From Taenia hydatigena (lineage: Eukaryota > Platyhelminthes > Cestoda > Cyclophyllidea > Taeniidae), in assembly GCA_036345935.2 (NCBI GenBank), contig JADWOT020000008.1, positions 10,701,554 through 10,765,553 of the forward strand: DNA of 64,000 bases. The letters run 5' to 3'. Under the pieces are notes generated by a model that saw nothing but the letters and a program-made list of their open reading frames with translations, did no database searches and was not told the DNA's origin. Shown one piece after another: positions 46,601 to 58,888 of this stretch. Position 1 is the stretch's first letter. Each line of letters starts with the position of its first letter. The position numbers and the translations under genes were made by a program.

Positions 46601-49600
46601 ACACAGAGGTAGTAATGGATGATGAACACTCGGCAAAAAACTTAAGCCATACAAAAGCAAATATTGCTATTTACTTCCGCGCAGACGGAGATGTGTGACA
46701 TAATCGCACCCACACAAGCACACCTGCTGAAAAAGCTCATGCTCTCCAACATATTGCCGTATCACAAACTAAGCGCGTCATGATAATTCTCTACAACTTA
46801 GAGATGCGCAATTGCCTGACTGCCTTCGGAATCCGCAACTAATTGATGCATTTTGTCGATTGAAGGAATCTTTAGAGAACAAAATTGAGGCCTTGGAAGC
46901 ACAAAACACACGCCTTAAGGCTGGAAATGAGGATTTGTTGAAACAACTGGCGGAGGCAAACGCGAAGTACTCCAGTCTGTCAGCCGATGAGTCAGAACGA
47001 CAGAAGCAGTTAGACAAGTTGACAACATCCCTTAATATTGCTCAACGCCAAGCAACCAATTCGGAAAAGGAGATTGATGAATTAAAACGACAGGTGCAGG
47101 AGGAATCAACTGTAAGCGTTATAAAAGTACCTCGACAGTTATCAATAACAAGAAAAAATATCCATTATATCCTTTGCCTCACTACCAAGTCAAAATGAAG
47201 TGAAAAAAGTCTTCGCAACCCCAATTTCCCCACGAAAAATTGTCAATAAGTGATATGAACTAATTACTCTGACACTAACCAAGTTTCACTGCTGATCAAA
47301 AATCCTCCGACTACTTTCGCCCCTAATCCTACAGTACATGCATTAGCGGGGATAAACAAATACTATGAAACATGAACATCATGGATAGCGCAATCATCAG
47401 TGGCTTATACTTTGTGCCCAAATTAGTGGATGTACACAGACCGGTTCATTGAATATTTAATAGGCTCTGTGTGCATTTATGAGTGGTAGGAGTGGAAGAG
47501 GTGAAGGTGGTGGGGAGTGGGGCATTACACAGGCATCTCGATTAATTATTCACACGCCCATGTTTTTGGATATAGGGTGGAGACGGTTTTTGTCCCCAAT
47601 GTACATGCGTCTCCTCTCTGCGTTCCAGTGTTGCGCTTTGCGTGACACTTGTGCGGAGCATAACCTACTGACTTAGAATATAAACGAGAACAGTATGCAA
47701 CATGAAAACACGCACACAAACTCAAAAGCAAAACTATTCCCACACATCTTGCCTGTGGTCTGCCTGAATTTGTGAATGGTGGACTTCACTTATGCATAGA
47801 CACCACAATACGTTGGAGGGGTTCGGAATTGCTATTCTTGTGCTTGATAAACTTCTATTTACCATTCTGTATAATTTAGCAAACTAAGCCAATGCACCGC
47901 CCTGCATGTTTAAAAAGAGTGTATTTTTTCATGGCAGGCTCAACAACTTTAATAGTGTAGGCATATTTGGCATAACAGTTGGTATCCAATGTTTGGTGTC
48001 TTTATTTATTAAGCGTAAACAGATTCATTTTGGTATGTGATCATTTATTGCCATGTGTTGTTATTGTCTTGTGATTACGCGTATTTTTTTGCAAAAGTTG
48101 ATCATGTTTTTACCGCAGGTAAGTCCTAGGCACAATTTGCGTACAAGAATCTTTCTTTCATTGCTAGATTTGGCCATTTGACAAGCACACCACCTATGTT
48201 CACAACCGTGATCTTATTGTACCACCATAAGTTGCTATAAGGCGCATTATTTTAGAAATAACTTCATAGGAGGCACTAAAGGGTTCAAAATCTTGTAGCA
48301 GAGGTGATACGAGCAGAGGGCCTAGTTGTGGGAGAATGATTTAGCCATTGCAGAATGCCTCAAAGCTTCGCAAAGATTCCCATCTTCATTTCGAGATCGA
48401 ATACTAATTATAGGCATGGGCTATTTGAATTCCTCTTTCTTGTCGTCCTCCACAGTCTAACGCACATCTTCAATCGCGCCAGTCGATGCTGCAGGCTGAG
48501 CTTGAAGCAGCGGAGGCTCGAGCCGAGGAGGAGGCAGAGAACGCCAACCTGGCACAACAGCAACTTTCCAAGACGAACGCTGAACTCGCCGCCCTCCGCA
48601 CCAAACACGAGCGCGAGATGACTGAGCTTCAAAACGAGATCGACGAGGCCAAGTAAGTCCGTCCTCTACATCCTGGCACATCGAAGGCAAGAAGATGTTG
48701 GAACTCTCAACAGAAATCTTCGCTTAATTGGGTTTTTCCACGCTGAAGAATGTGTCATTCACCTTTTTGGCACGAACGTTACAGATAAAGCACACCCAGC
48801 TATCTGCACGACAAAAATTTGTCTTATTTCAGTTGAATCATTATTCAGTCAGAATTTCACACTTAATATGGTGAACAGTAATGCGCCTAATTTGGCACTA
48901 CTCGCCAGTGTTGTTTAATTTAATGATGTAGCTATTTTGAATAATAGCACTGCCTCCAAATAAATCTGTAGATAAAATGCATTTCTTAATTTTACTTGTG
49001 GGAGAGAAAATGCTGGTTAGAGCAAAATTGCACTATTTTCCTGTAAAATAATTTGTTTTTATATGAACATCTAGGTGATAAATCGAGACCAGTGGTCGTA
49101 AAACCATTTTATCGGTTGGCTAGTTTAAAAGATTAATTTCAACCAATGACCTCACTCTTTGGTCTCAAAATCATCCTCTATTTTCCTTCTCAATATGGTT
49201 TCTAATGTATTTCTCAACTTCCTTATATTCTTCCTCTTTTTGGAAATCATGGATAGAGTTTCTAAGTGTTGCTAAGAATTTTATTGAACGAACAGATGTT
49301 TTGCTGTGTATTTGGGGATGCTTGATGAAGGAAGGGTACAGATGGCTGGTGTAGGGAGGGTTGCAGAAACGAAATTGATGGTAACCGAGGCAGTGAGTCA
49401 GCGCCTATAGCGAAGGGAGCAAGAAAAGCCCTGTAGACATGAGGAACAAAAAATGAATGATTAAATGAATATATTTACCTAGTGTGATGACTCTGTTGCT
49501 CTGCAGCTATTCTAAACGCTTGCTTTCACCCACTGCAGACGCCGCCTAACATCCCGAACGAGTGAACTGACTGAGCAATACGAATCGGAGCACTCAAGAG

Positions 49601-52600
49601 TTCTCAGTCTTGAGCGCACCAAGACCCAATTGACGGGCCAAATCCATGAAATTCAAATCCAACTAGATTCAGTAAGTCACACTACCGACAAAGAGAAAAG
49701 GGAGCGGTTTAAAAGCCACTAACTATGTCCTCAACTACTATAGTGCCAAGTGGACAATTTGGATCTGAAACAGGAGCTCAAGTCAGTGACCACTCAGTTG
49801 GAGGAAACAGAGAAAATTCTAGAGGAGGAGCAGACCGAGCATGTCCAGCTTCGCACAAAGTTGGCCTCCATACAGAAGGAGCTCTCAAATGCACGTAACT
49901 GGAGGGTCGAAAACGAGCCAAGGCTACTTTCTTTGGAGAAGGAGAATCGTGCAGCCACTGGTAAGAGCTCAACGAAACCTCTCGTACTTTTATTGCCTGT
50001 ATGAATTACTTACTACTTTATTTGCATTCACGTCCATATCAATCACCAGCTAAGCACTTAATTATGGGTTAGCGTTAAAGGTGCTAACATCTGATTTTCA
50101 TTCTATGCGTCAGTTAGCAATGCATTAGGTCGACTTCTAGCTGTAAAAATTCGAATGCAATCTTTCTTTATTTGAATGTTCTTGTCATAGAGCTTCAAAT
50201 TTTCTCCTACTTTATAACTTTTGAAATAGTAAAATCGACAAGGAATTTGTATGTAACCACTAGAACTGACAGAATCGATGTTTGAAATTTTAGAAAAACT
50301 GAAGGAACTCAAAGAATCCGCTGTAAAACTGTCAAAGGAAAATGATGAGCTAGAGGGTGTTCAAGTTCGCATAGAGCGAGAAAGGGAATCCCTCCAAATA
50401 ACCATTCGAGAGCTTGAAGAGGCGGTTCAAGATGCTGAGGTAAGGTGGATTTTACGATGCATGGTAATATATTAAGGCTACTTCATGTAGACATTTCGTA
50501 CAAGATCAACCATTTTGCCACTCGGTGGACTGTACTTGTCTTTAAGCAGCCTCATAAACAAAATGAAGTTTGAGTGCCTAATCGCTCAAACATGTTACTG
50601 GGAATCTCTAGTCCATAAATATGGGCAGATGGTTCTTTAAACTTTTTGGCAGTTCCTATGCAATAAACTAGTTTTGTTTGTTGAATCCAGTAAACCCTTT
50701 TGGTGTCCTCTATTACGTATCATGAAAGCGGCGATGTGATGGTGATAACCCAGAAAAATTTATTATTTCCAAAGCACAGTAAAGAAGACTGAAAATGGCA
50801 AAGAATAAGCCTTAAAGCTTCTAAGTGCCAATTAATGCTCTAAAGTTTCAGACAGCAGATTCGGAATAGACATTGAAATTTGTAAAAGTACTAAACTGAA
50901 TATTATTCCATTCTCATAACACGCGATTGTCTAAAAATTGAGGGCTTTTAAGATGTTTTTATAACTGTGACAATAACTGATGTCACGAAAAACAAGTCTC
51001 TATTTGGACTATCAACTGCTTCGAGTCTAGATGGCACATCGCCTGTCAAGAGTTGAAACAGACAGCTTGGATGGGCCAAATTGATTGCACTCAAAGACAG
51101 CTTAACTTGCAGCTTTTACCTATATCGTGCCTACCACAGTGAAAACGAAATTATGTTGAGTAAAATTTCCCAAACAATATGCAAAAAGACCCCTTCTCTT
51201 GAGCGTCGATTATTACAACGTGCTCTACACACAAAAATGTCTTTATGACGAAGAGACCCAATGTCTTTAGTCCTCAGCGTAAAGAACGCTTTTTTTGATT
51301 TGAAGAATTTAGTTTAGAAAAGCATTTGAAATGTGAGAAGCGAAATCATGTTCTCTCAACCATGTGCAAGTTTCGAGGGAAAAAGGAAACCGTGTCCGTC
51401 ACGGTGCATGCGCAGGAAGCAGCAGACTCTGGATGGGATGCACTCAAGCACTGTATCTGCGCGCCATCAATTTCGTCGTTTATCTTCAGGAACAGTGCCA
51501 CAAGAGTTCTGGTGGATGAAATTAGAAGTCTGTACGCCTGTTGGGTCATTGGAAGGCTAGAAATCACATTCCCTTTGTATTACCACCTTCACACATCACA
51601 TAGTTCTCCGATATACGTTCCCTTTGGGCACGCTGAAGGCAGTGCTCTGCGGCCATCCACTCCTTGAATCGGTGGCTCATTGAAATTACAGCGAACATGG
51701 CGCTAATGTTTATTTTTAAGTATAATTTTAGAATGCAAAAACTGATTATCACGAAATCTACAAAGGAAGAGTCATTGGACATTCTACACTGCCTTGATTC
51801 TGACCGTAGCATGAAAGTTAGAGACTATCAAAGGTAGCATAGATTTCAACTGCTTTAGTTTTGCTATACCAAGAAGAAAATCCACATTTTAAGTATTTTG
51901 CTAAAAGCGTTTGGTTTGGAAATAAGGCACACTAATAGACTCTTTAATAGTGGACAAGGAATTTCTTTAAAAAGAATAGAACAGTGCACATTATCATTAT
52001 AATTGCTTGGCGTTTGCCCACAGATGGTGACTTAATCATCTCACATTAAGCCAAATGACGTTGCTTTGTATGTTTTCTTTTATTTTTCATTGGAAATGTT
52101 CAAAGCACTAGCGAAAAAAATGTACTCATTTTATAGGGTTTTGGATATCCGCAGTAAAAAAATGCATATGATTCCACGCATTACCCAAATTTTTTCCTCT
52201 CTACAAGGATTTTGAGTCCTTAAGCCCCAAAATCCAAAAAAAATTATAAATCGCGCGATTGCTGAAAGTCCCAAATACTTTTGGATTAATGTTTTGGAGA
52301 GAAATGCTGATTTTTGTCGCTGAGGTTAATCTAAGGAAGGTACTATTCTTGTTAATAAGGAATAGAGTTTGTTGCATTTTGAAAGGAGATGGCTAAAATT
52401 TGGTGTCAGAAGTAGCCACTTTTATTCAAAATAATGTTTTTATGTAATGTCATCGGTAAGGATTAATTTGTCATTGATTTCAGCCATCAGCCTTGGATGT
52501 CAATAATCTGTCAAAAACGGCCGCCTTGAAGAGAGATCGGACACTTTACTTGATCTTAATAAAAATAAATCAATTAACTATTTTAAGGGGCGCATTAAGT

Positions 52601-55600
52601 TAGAAACGCTAGAAAAAAATGCACAAATTGCTAAATACTGCTCATGTTGATGTTGTAATTGTGCTGTAAAGCAAGTTTGTCAGAGGCTAAACAATAGTAT
52701 GGTTAAAAAACCTCACACTTTAAACAGAAGAATGTAAAGTTGCTTTTCTTCCTCAATGTATTGCAAATGCAGCCAGTTTGGATAGTTGACTACCGTATTT
52801 ATTTTAGGCTAATGGGAGTGAAGTAAATTAAAAGTTTTAAAGCTTTTAACAAAACTAGTTTTTTTCAAACCTATAAAGCATTCCTAGCACAAACATTTAA
52901 AGTCGCATATTTACGAGAATTTTCTACTGTGCGCAGTAATTGCCTTATTTCGCGAGTAAATTGAAGAGTTCGTAGCATTTTACTGATTACAGGATTAGAT
53001 AGTTTATCAGGTAGCGTGCAACTTGACTCCCCATTTCCAAGAATTAATTCCAGCGTTCCTTACAACTTTCCCATCCGGATGTGCGTATTGGTTGAAAGCG
53101 GCCTGTTGGCTTCATACCTATATCCTCCTCAGGAAACAAAATTGGTCAGCTTGTTAAGAAATGCTCAGGTGGCAGTGCATACGCTTCGAACGCTTGCTTT
53201 TTCCTACAATATTAAAAATATTAATCGAAGTTTTAGAGCTTTCGCAAAGAAAATTATTTTGTACAAGCTTCATTTATTTTTAGTGCTGATCAAAATACTA
53301 ATAACAACTAAGGTTGTGTAGATGCCCACCTTTGAGTGTTACACCTAACAATTGATGAAATTGCCTATAGTAGTCACGTGGCCTGAGAAAATTCCCATGA
53401 AGCATGAGACTGGTTTCTCGAGTTTTACCCTCCAAATAACCTATCTTTCGCTATTTGTCTTCACTCTAGGCAAAGTATCAGAGTTCTCAGAATACAATCA
53501 GTCAACTTCGTCAGGACCTGGCGTCTCGTATGCAGGAGAAGGAGGAGGAACTTGAGAGTCTTAAGTGAGTAAATGCTAATCATGTTGGTTTGAAATTGAA
53601 TTATTTGCACTCGGTAAATTTGCTTCCTAATAAATGTTACGGATGGATTATGAAGTCAAGCAAAATTGACCAACACGGTCTTTTGTTCATGGTTGCTATA
53701 GCAAATAAGAGGATCATCAGATTAGTATCACCATTTTGGTCTTAGTCGGTGACAAATAAAAGTATCTAAAACATCTTAAAGATTAAAAACATGCATTTTA
53801 ATCAAATGATATATGTAACTTATTGTGCCAAAAACAGGCGCTCAAGCCACCGCACCATTGAGGATTTAAACGGGGTGCTTAAAGACCTGGAGTCGAAGCA
53901 CCGAGCCGAGGCGGCGCGTTGGAAAAAGAAGATGGAAACGGCAATGGGAGACATGGAGCACGAGTTGGCGGCGGAGCGTGAAGCTAAAGAGGCTGCAGAG
54001 AAAGCCGTACAAGAGGCGGAGGACCATTATAATCAGCTGGCTACAGAATTCGATGACGTGCACCACACCATGGAGGAGATGAGGTCCGCCCTTCAGGTGA
54101 GAACGGAGTCTGCCTATTAACACCTATTAAAACTTGGCCCTAGGACTCATCATACATATGAAGTTGTGTGAAATGTAATCCGTGTCTGTGAATTTTCTTA
54201 GTAGAATAGTTAGCCTGATCGACAAAAGAACCACCTCTGGACCGGCAGTATTAGTGATTTCAGGATAAGTTACTGCTGAAATCAAAGTCTTAAGAAACTG
54301 AATAAGCCAAAAAGTTTTATTCCTAACTTAGATGTTGCTACTTTTATTTTTTTTTCCACGATGCATATATGTCAAATAGTCCCATTAAGACAGTCAGTGT
54401 TCTCAATCCACGCATTGTATTGGCCAAACTGTACACCTATTTAATCAAGAGTACATGAAAACTCCCGGATTAATTAATATTGGAGAGTAACTAAAGCACA
54501 TGAAAACTCTTCTCCATATGGCGAGCTATCACCGACCATCTGCTGCTTTCTGGAAACGCCAGACATGCATTAAGCGCATCAAAACAGAATGTTTACATTT
54601 TTTTCTTCAATGAAAGCATGATATGCGCATTTGCATTCCAGACATCAAATTAAAATTGCGAACTTTATAAAAAAGAGTATGAGATGTGGCTCCAAATGAT
54701 GTTAATCATAAGGCCTTAGCATGTGTGTAAGTCTACGCATGACCTACTCATAGTGTTAAAATTATTGTTAGCAAAACTAAAAGAAAAAGAATTTGCGGAG
54801 CCAGTTGTGACCAGACACACCACTAGAAAGTAACCCGTTTTTCTGTTACCCTAGCTCAGTGAAAGCCGCCGGCAGACCGTATTAGAGGAGCTTGAAATGC
54901 TCCGAGTGCAACAAGAGGCATCCGAGCGAAGCCGTCGAAAGGCCGAGTCTGAGACCCAGGAAATAACCAATCGAGTGTCTGAACTAAATGCTCAGGTTAA
55001 CAGTCTAACCGCCGATAAACGACGTCTCGAGAGTGAACTTGCGATTGCGCTCGGGGACATCGAAGACCTAAACGGCAGCAAGCAGGTATACAAAAACAGC
55101 TCGAAAAGCACTTAGGTGGTTTTACTCAATCAAAACTGTCTATTTCGCATCAACTAAAGTAGCAAGCATAACTTCCTTTGAGTACAAAACTCTACTCTCA
55201 CCTTATTTGCATTAGCAAACGGCATCGGATGTAATGTAGCGGAGCCAATTTAGTATTCAATAAGCACGGTCTGAAGTATATACGTAAAATCTGTTGCACA
55301 CTGTCCAAGTGGACGTGCGTTGTCCAGTATTTTAGAGCAAATGTGATGCTTTCAAAGGCCATGTAACGATGATTCATGCCATAGGAAATCCAGCGGCCTG
55401 TCTGACGTCTGCTACAGAAACTCGCTTCCGTTTATGCATTAACGTAGCATTTTTCTGTATGCATTGGGTACCAGTCACTCACGCGCGTGACCACATGCAG
55501 CTGGTTCGCAGTGAGACAACGGATATCCTTAACAGTGGCAGTCGCATTTATGAAAGTCTCCTTAATATTCGAATGAATGATTGGGCGATTATTATGAGTA

Positions 55601-58523
55601 ATTAGTCTTAATTTCGGATTCCTTTAATAATAGGGTAACGAGGAGCGCATTGCGAAGCTGCTGCTTGATGTGTCTCGACTGACAGCTGACTTACAGGCGG
55701 AGCAAGACCTTGCACGTCGAGCTGATGCAGGAAAACGCCAGCTGGAAACGGACCTTCGTGATGCCAACAATCGCCTAAAAGCGGCAGAGCAAGCTTGCGA
55801 AGACGCCGAGAAGGACGCCAATAGGAAAATCAACGGAATGGAGGCACGGATTCGCGAGGCAGAAATGGCTGCCGAAGCTGAAGCCAAACGTGTTAGGGAG
55901 CTTACTGCTCATCTTAGGTACCTAATGTACTGAATTGCTCCCAGCTGGAATACACAACTTGATCCGGGGGGGGGGGGACGATTGCAAATTGATTAGGTCA
56001 GATCAAAATTCACCTCTAAGTCATTTTTTTTAAACTAAAGCAAACTTCTGATTCCTAGCGAGGACAACAAGCCGATATCGCTTGTTTTACATCACTCCTA
56101 CGCATAAAATTTACGTGTGATAACAATTATTTCAAAAAATGCCGAACCCTTTATCTTCCTTAAGTAAACAGGTCAGAATTATTACTAGATATCTAATTTT
56201 ACGGTTTTAAAATAACAATCCGTTTTCTCCTTTGTAAACCATTGGATCAAGACAAAGTAAGTTTTGGCAACATTTTAAATCTTCTAATCAAAATAACAAG
56301 TAGCATTGGTTAGAGCCAAGAGGATATCTAGATATGGTGATATGCACATATTTTATGGTTGATAGCATCTTTTTTCGCAGTTCACAAGCCGCAGCAGGGG
56401 TGGTCCACTGGCGACATTGTTTTGTCCAGCAGTTGTAACAAGTCAATGATTGAGTGGGTTAAAACTCGTCCAAGTAATGCGTTTGGAAGGAAAACCCCCA
56501 ACAGCATGGGTTATAAAGTCATCACATTTATTAATTATTTTGCCAAAAAAGTCCAGTAGAACAAATTGAATGGCATTAAAATTTTACGCAGTAATCGCAT
56601 CAACAGATGTTCGTGTCCACTCTTTGTTGTGGTTAGTCAGAGGGGGATCTGACAAGGCAGGCAAGCAGGCGGGCAGGCAGGCAGCCAGCCAACGCTCACG
56701 AGCCGCCCTGACCGCCGTCACGAGAGCCTATTGATCCGCAGCACCAGCCACGGAACGCCCTCCATGGCACGTACGTGTGGGATGAACCAATCGAAACGGT
56801 CCAGCTGTATGACGCACCTCGAAAAGTCCCATCGCATTTTCAGGATAAACCTTAGAGAATATGCCATGGATTTTTTCAAAAGTGCTTAAAACGTCCCCTT
56901 CCCCAGCGCTGATTCACCGTGGTTTCCTGCATCGACTGCTGAACTACAGCAGCTATAATTGTTTACCAAAGGAGTTTATTTAATAAACCTCTTAATCTGT
57001 AACCCTAATGATCGTCACTAAGTCGATGTTTCTTAACATTTAGCTAGTGCTAAGCGTAACATAGAAATTCACTTTACGAGGCTTCTTCAGGAAGGTTGAG
57101 GATTTCTCAAAAAAGCTGTACTTAGCAACTTATAATTGCGTAACGGTCAGGAAATTTCACTCAGATGCATTCTTCAAAGTGCTCATGCACGTATTCCTTT
57201 TAAACCTATTTGTAATTCCATGATTTCACCATCTTTTTCGCAACTGGATTTTCGTTAATCTTGCTGTGCCTCATCACCGAGTTTATGCCACTTAGTACAT
57301 TTCCCCCTAAAAAGCATTCTCCTCCCTGAATTTTTGATGCTTGTGTCATGCTCCAAATGATACGCATTACTAGAAAATCACACATTAAATGGGTATTTTA
57401 GATTAATTTGCACTAAGAATTTGACCTCATTCATTCATTCACTAGGTTTCTAAAAATTGGGTTTAAGATTTGATGTTTTAGAAGGCCAACAATTACAAAG
57501 CTGGTGATAGTAATGTTGTTTGCCTTACAGAAAAGTAGAGCGTGCCCATAAGGAGGTTAGTCAAGCCATTGAAGAGGAGCGTTCACTTGCGGCGCAAATG
57601 AAGGAGTTGATGGAACGAGGCCAGGGTAAACTTAAAACCATGCGCCGTCAGGTGGAAGAAGCGGTAAGTGGTCACTTCCTCACACTTCAGTTGACGTTTG
57701 GAAGATAGTTTGCGAAACTGCATGCCAGCTAGCCTGTTTGATTGTTTGCCGCCTATGTTTGTAAGAAATACTTGTGGTTCATCTACCATACACGGACTTG
57801 AAATGAAATCAATCATATTTGGCTAAAAGACTTGCACTTTTTAACTCTCAAAAGAATTGTGTAGGTTGAGTGCAGTATCTGTACTGGTTGAATCGTTACG
57901 TTACCTTTTCGATTTTAAGAAATCCGGTTGGATTTTATTCTGAAAGATTTCCAGATTCAAAGAAAAAGACTGATCAGCGTCCAAAGTGGCATTTAGTTCA
58001 CATGAATAAAGTAGAGAAGAGTAGAACTATGGGACAAAAGCGGTGGACTTATGCCTAATTATGAACATAATCAACGATAATTCATCCTGACCTACTGAAG
58101 AGACGATAATCTCTGTCGATAATGATACATATAGAGGAATTTATCATTAGTATTCTGGCTAAAGAATAATAATTAGTACCCTAGAACGCTTACCATGAGG
58201 ATTTGTTAACGAGGGCCGGCTTGCAAATTCTGTTATAGGAGGCGGCAGCCGCAGCCGCAAACATGAAGCTGCGCAAGGCTCAGGAGCAGCTGGAGGAGGC
58301 GGAACTGCGTGCCACGATGGCGGAGCGCCGCGCCAGCCTGCAAGCGGAGGCTGCGCGAGAGAAGCAGACCGGATTTATACCCCGAATGCGCTCGACCTCG
58401 TTTGTGCGTGAGGGCTCCACCTTCAGTGTGACCGACTACACACCCCGTCGCTCGCGCCGCACTCCCGCTTTTCGCAGTGTAGAGAGCGAGGAGCATGACA
58501 TCATCAACGGAGTCGCCGACTAG
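43612..58523 (+). CDS. Paramyosin-like coiled-coil rod protein
   Basis: Paramyosin forms the core of invertebrate thick muscle filaments. Sixteen exons: 43612-43707, 44535-44591, 44771-44857, 45498-45664, 46271-46349, 46866-47111, 48456-48652, 49539-49671, 49744-49960, 50294-50439, 53470-53564, 53838-54096, 54855-55085, 55634-55917, 57531-57663 and 58239-58523. Phases match at each junction; the product is about 903 residues, near the family length of 860-880. The non-helical head contains IYRPGSPSESRLE, as in flatworm paramyosins. An unbroken heptad rod follows, with AKYQSSQNTISQLRQDL and LTADKRRLESELA aligning with family blocks. The rod ends KAQEQLEEAELRATMAERRA. There is no motor domain upstream, so this is not myosin heavy chain. 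The last 50 or so residues are a basic, Ser/Thr-rich extension (RMRSTSF, RRSRRTP) with an acidic end. It appears to be a diverged paralogue. Introns are mostly 0.07-1.9 kb, but intron 10 is 3.0 kb and empty. Confidence 0.92.
55966..55977 (+). repeat. G12 homopolymer
   Basis: Twelve consecutive G bases lie in intron 14 of the paramyosin-like gene, about 50 bp after the donor site. Confidence 0.95.
56656..56690 (+). repeat. GGCA-type tetranucleotide repeat
   Basis: Imperfect GGCA units (ggcaggcaagcaggcgggca and onward) begin a GC-rich island that extends to about 56830 within an otherwise AT-rich intron. The island may be an inserted element; no reading frame can be assigned. Confidence 0.75.
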
Positions 58524-58882
58524 GACTGTGGACATTTTCAACACACCTCGGCTCGAAGCTGCTCAGACATCCCTTTTGCGTACTCCTCTACCCCCTTTCT
58601 TCGTATGTCTCGCACTCACTTCACATACTCGCCCTGGTCCACCCATCCTTTCGAACTCCTCTCATTGTATAAGCATCTATCATACCTCCTCTCCCTTCAA
58701 CTTTCGCAAACACTTGGAAAGTAGGATACCCTCGAAACGCTTTGACCGCACCACTGGGCTATGCCTTCTCGTCTTGTCTTCCTCCTTTTATTCCTCATTT
58801 TAATCAAACCATAGAATACTCAAGTAAAATATCAACGGAACACCAATTTTTTGGTGTAGAGGTGAAATCTGACCGCCATCAA

Positions 58883-58888
58883 AATAAA
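58883..58888 (+). terminator. Poly(A) signal of the paramyosin-like gene
   Basis: AATAAA lies 360 bp past the stop codon at 58523 and is the first such motif in the C/T-rich 3' flank. A second one lies near 59250. Confidence 0.5.

Noticed and set aside
43612..58523. Interpretation as a myosin heavy chain tail
   Set aside because: No motor or IQ exons lie upstream, the first exon has its own ATG and paramyosin-type head, and the length and ends fit paramyosin.
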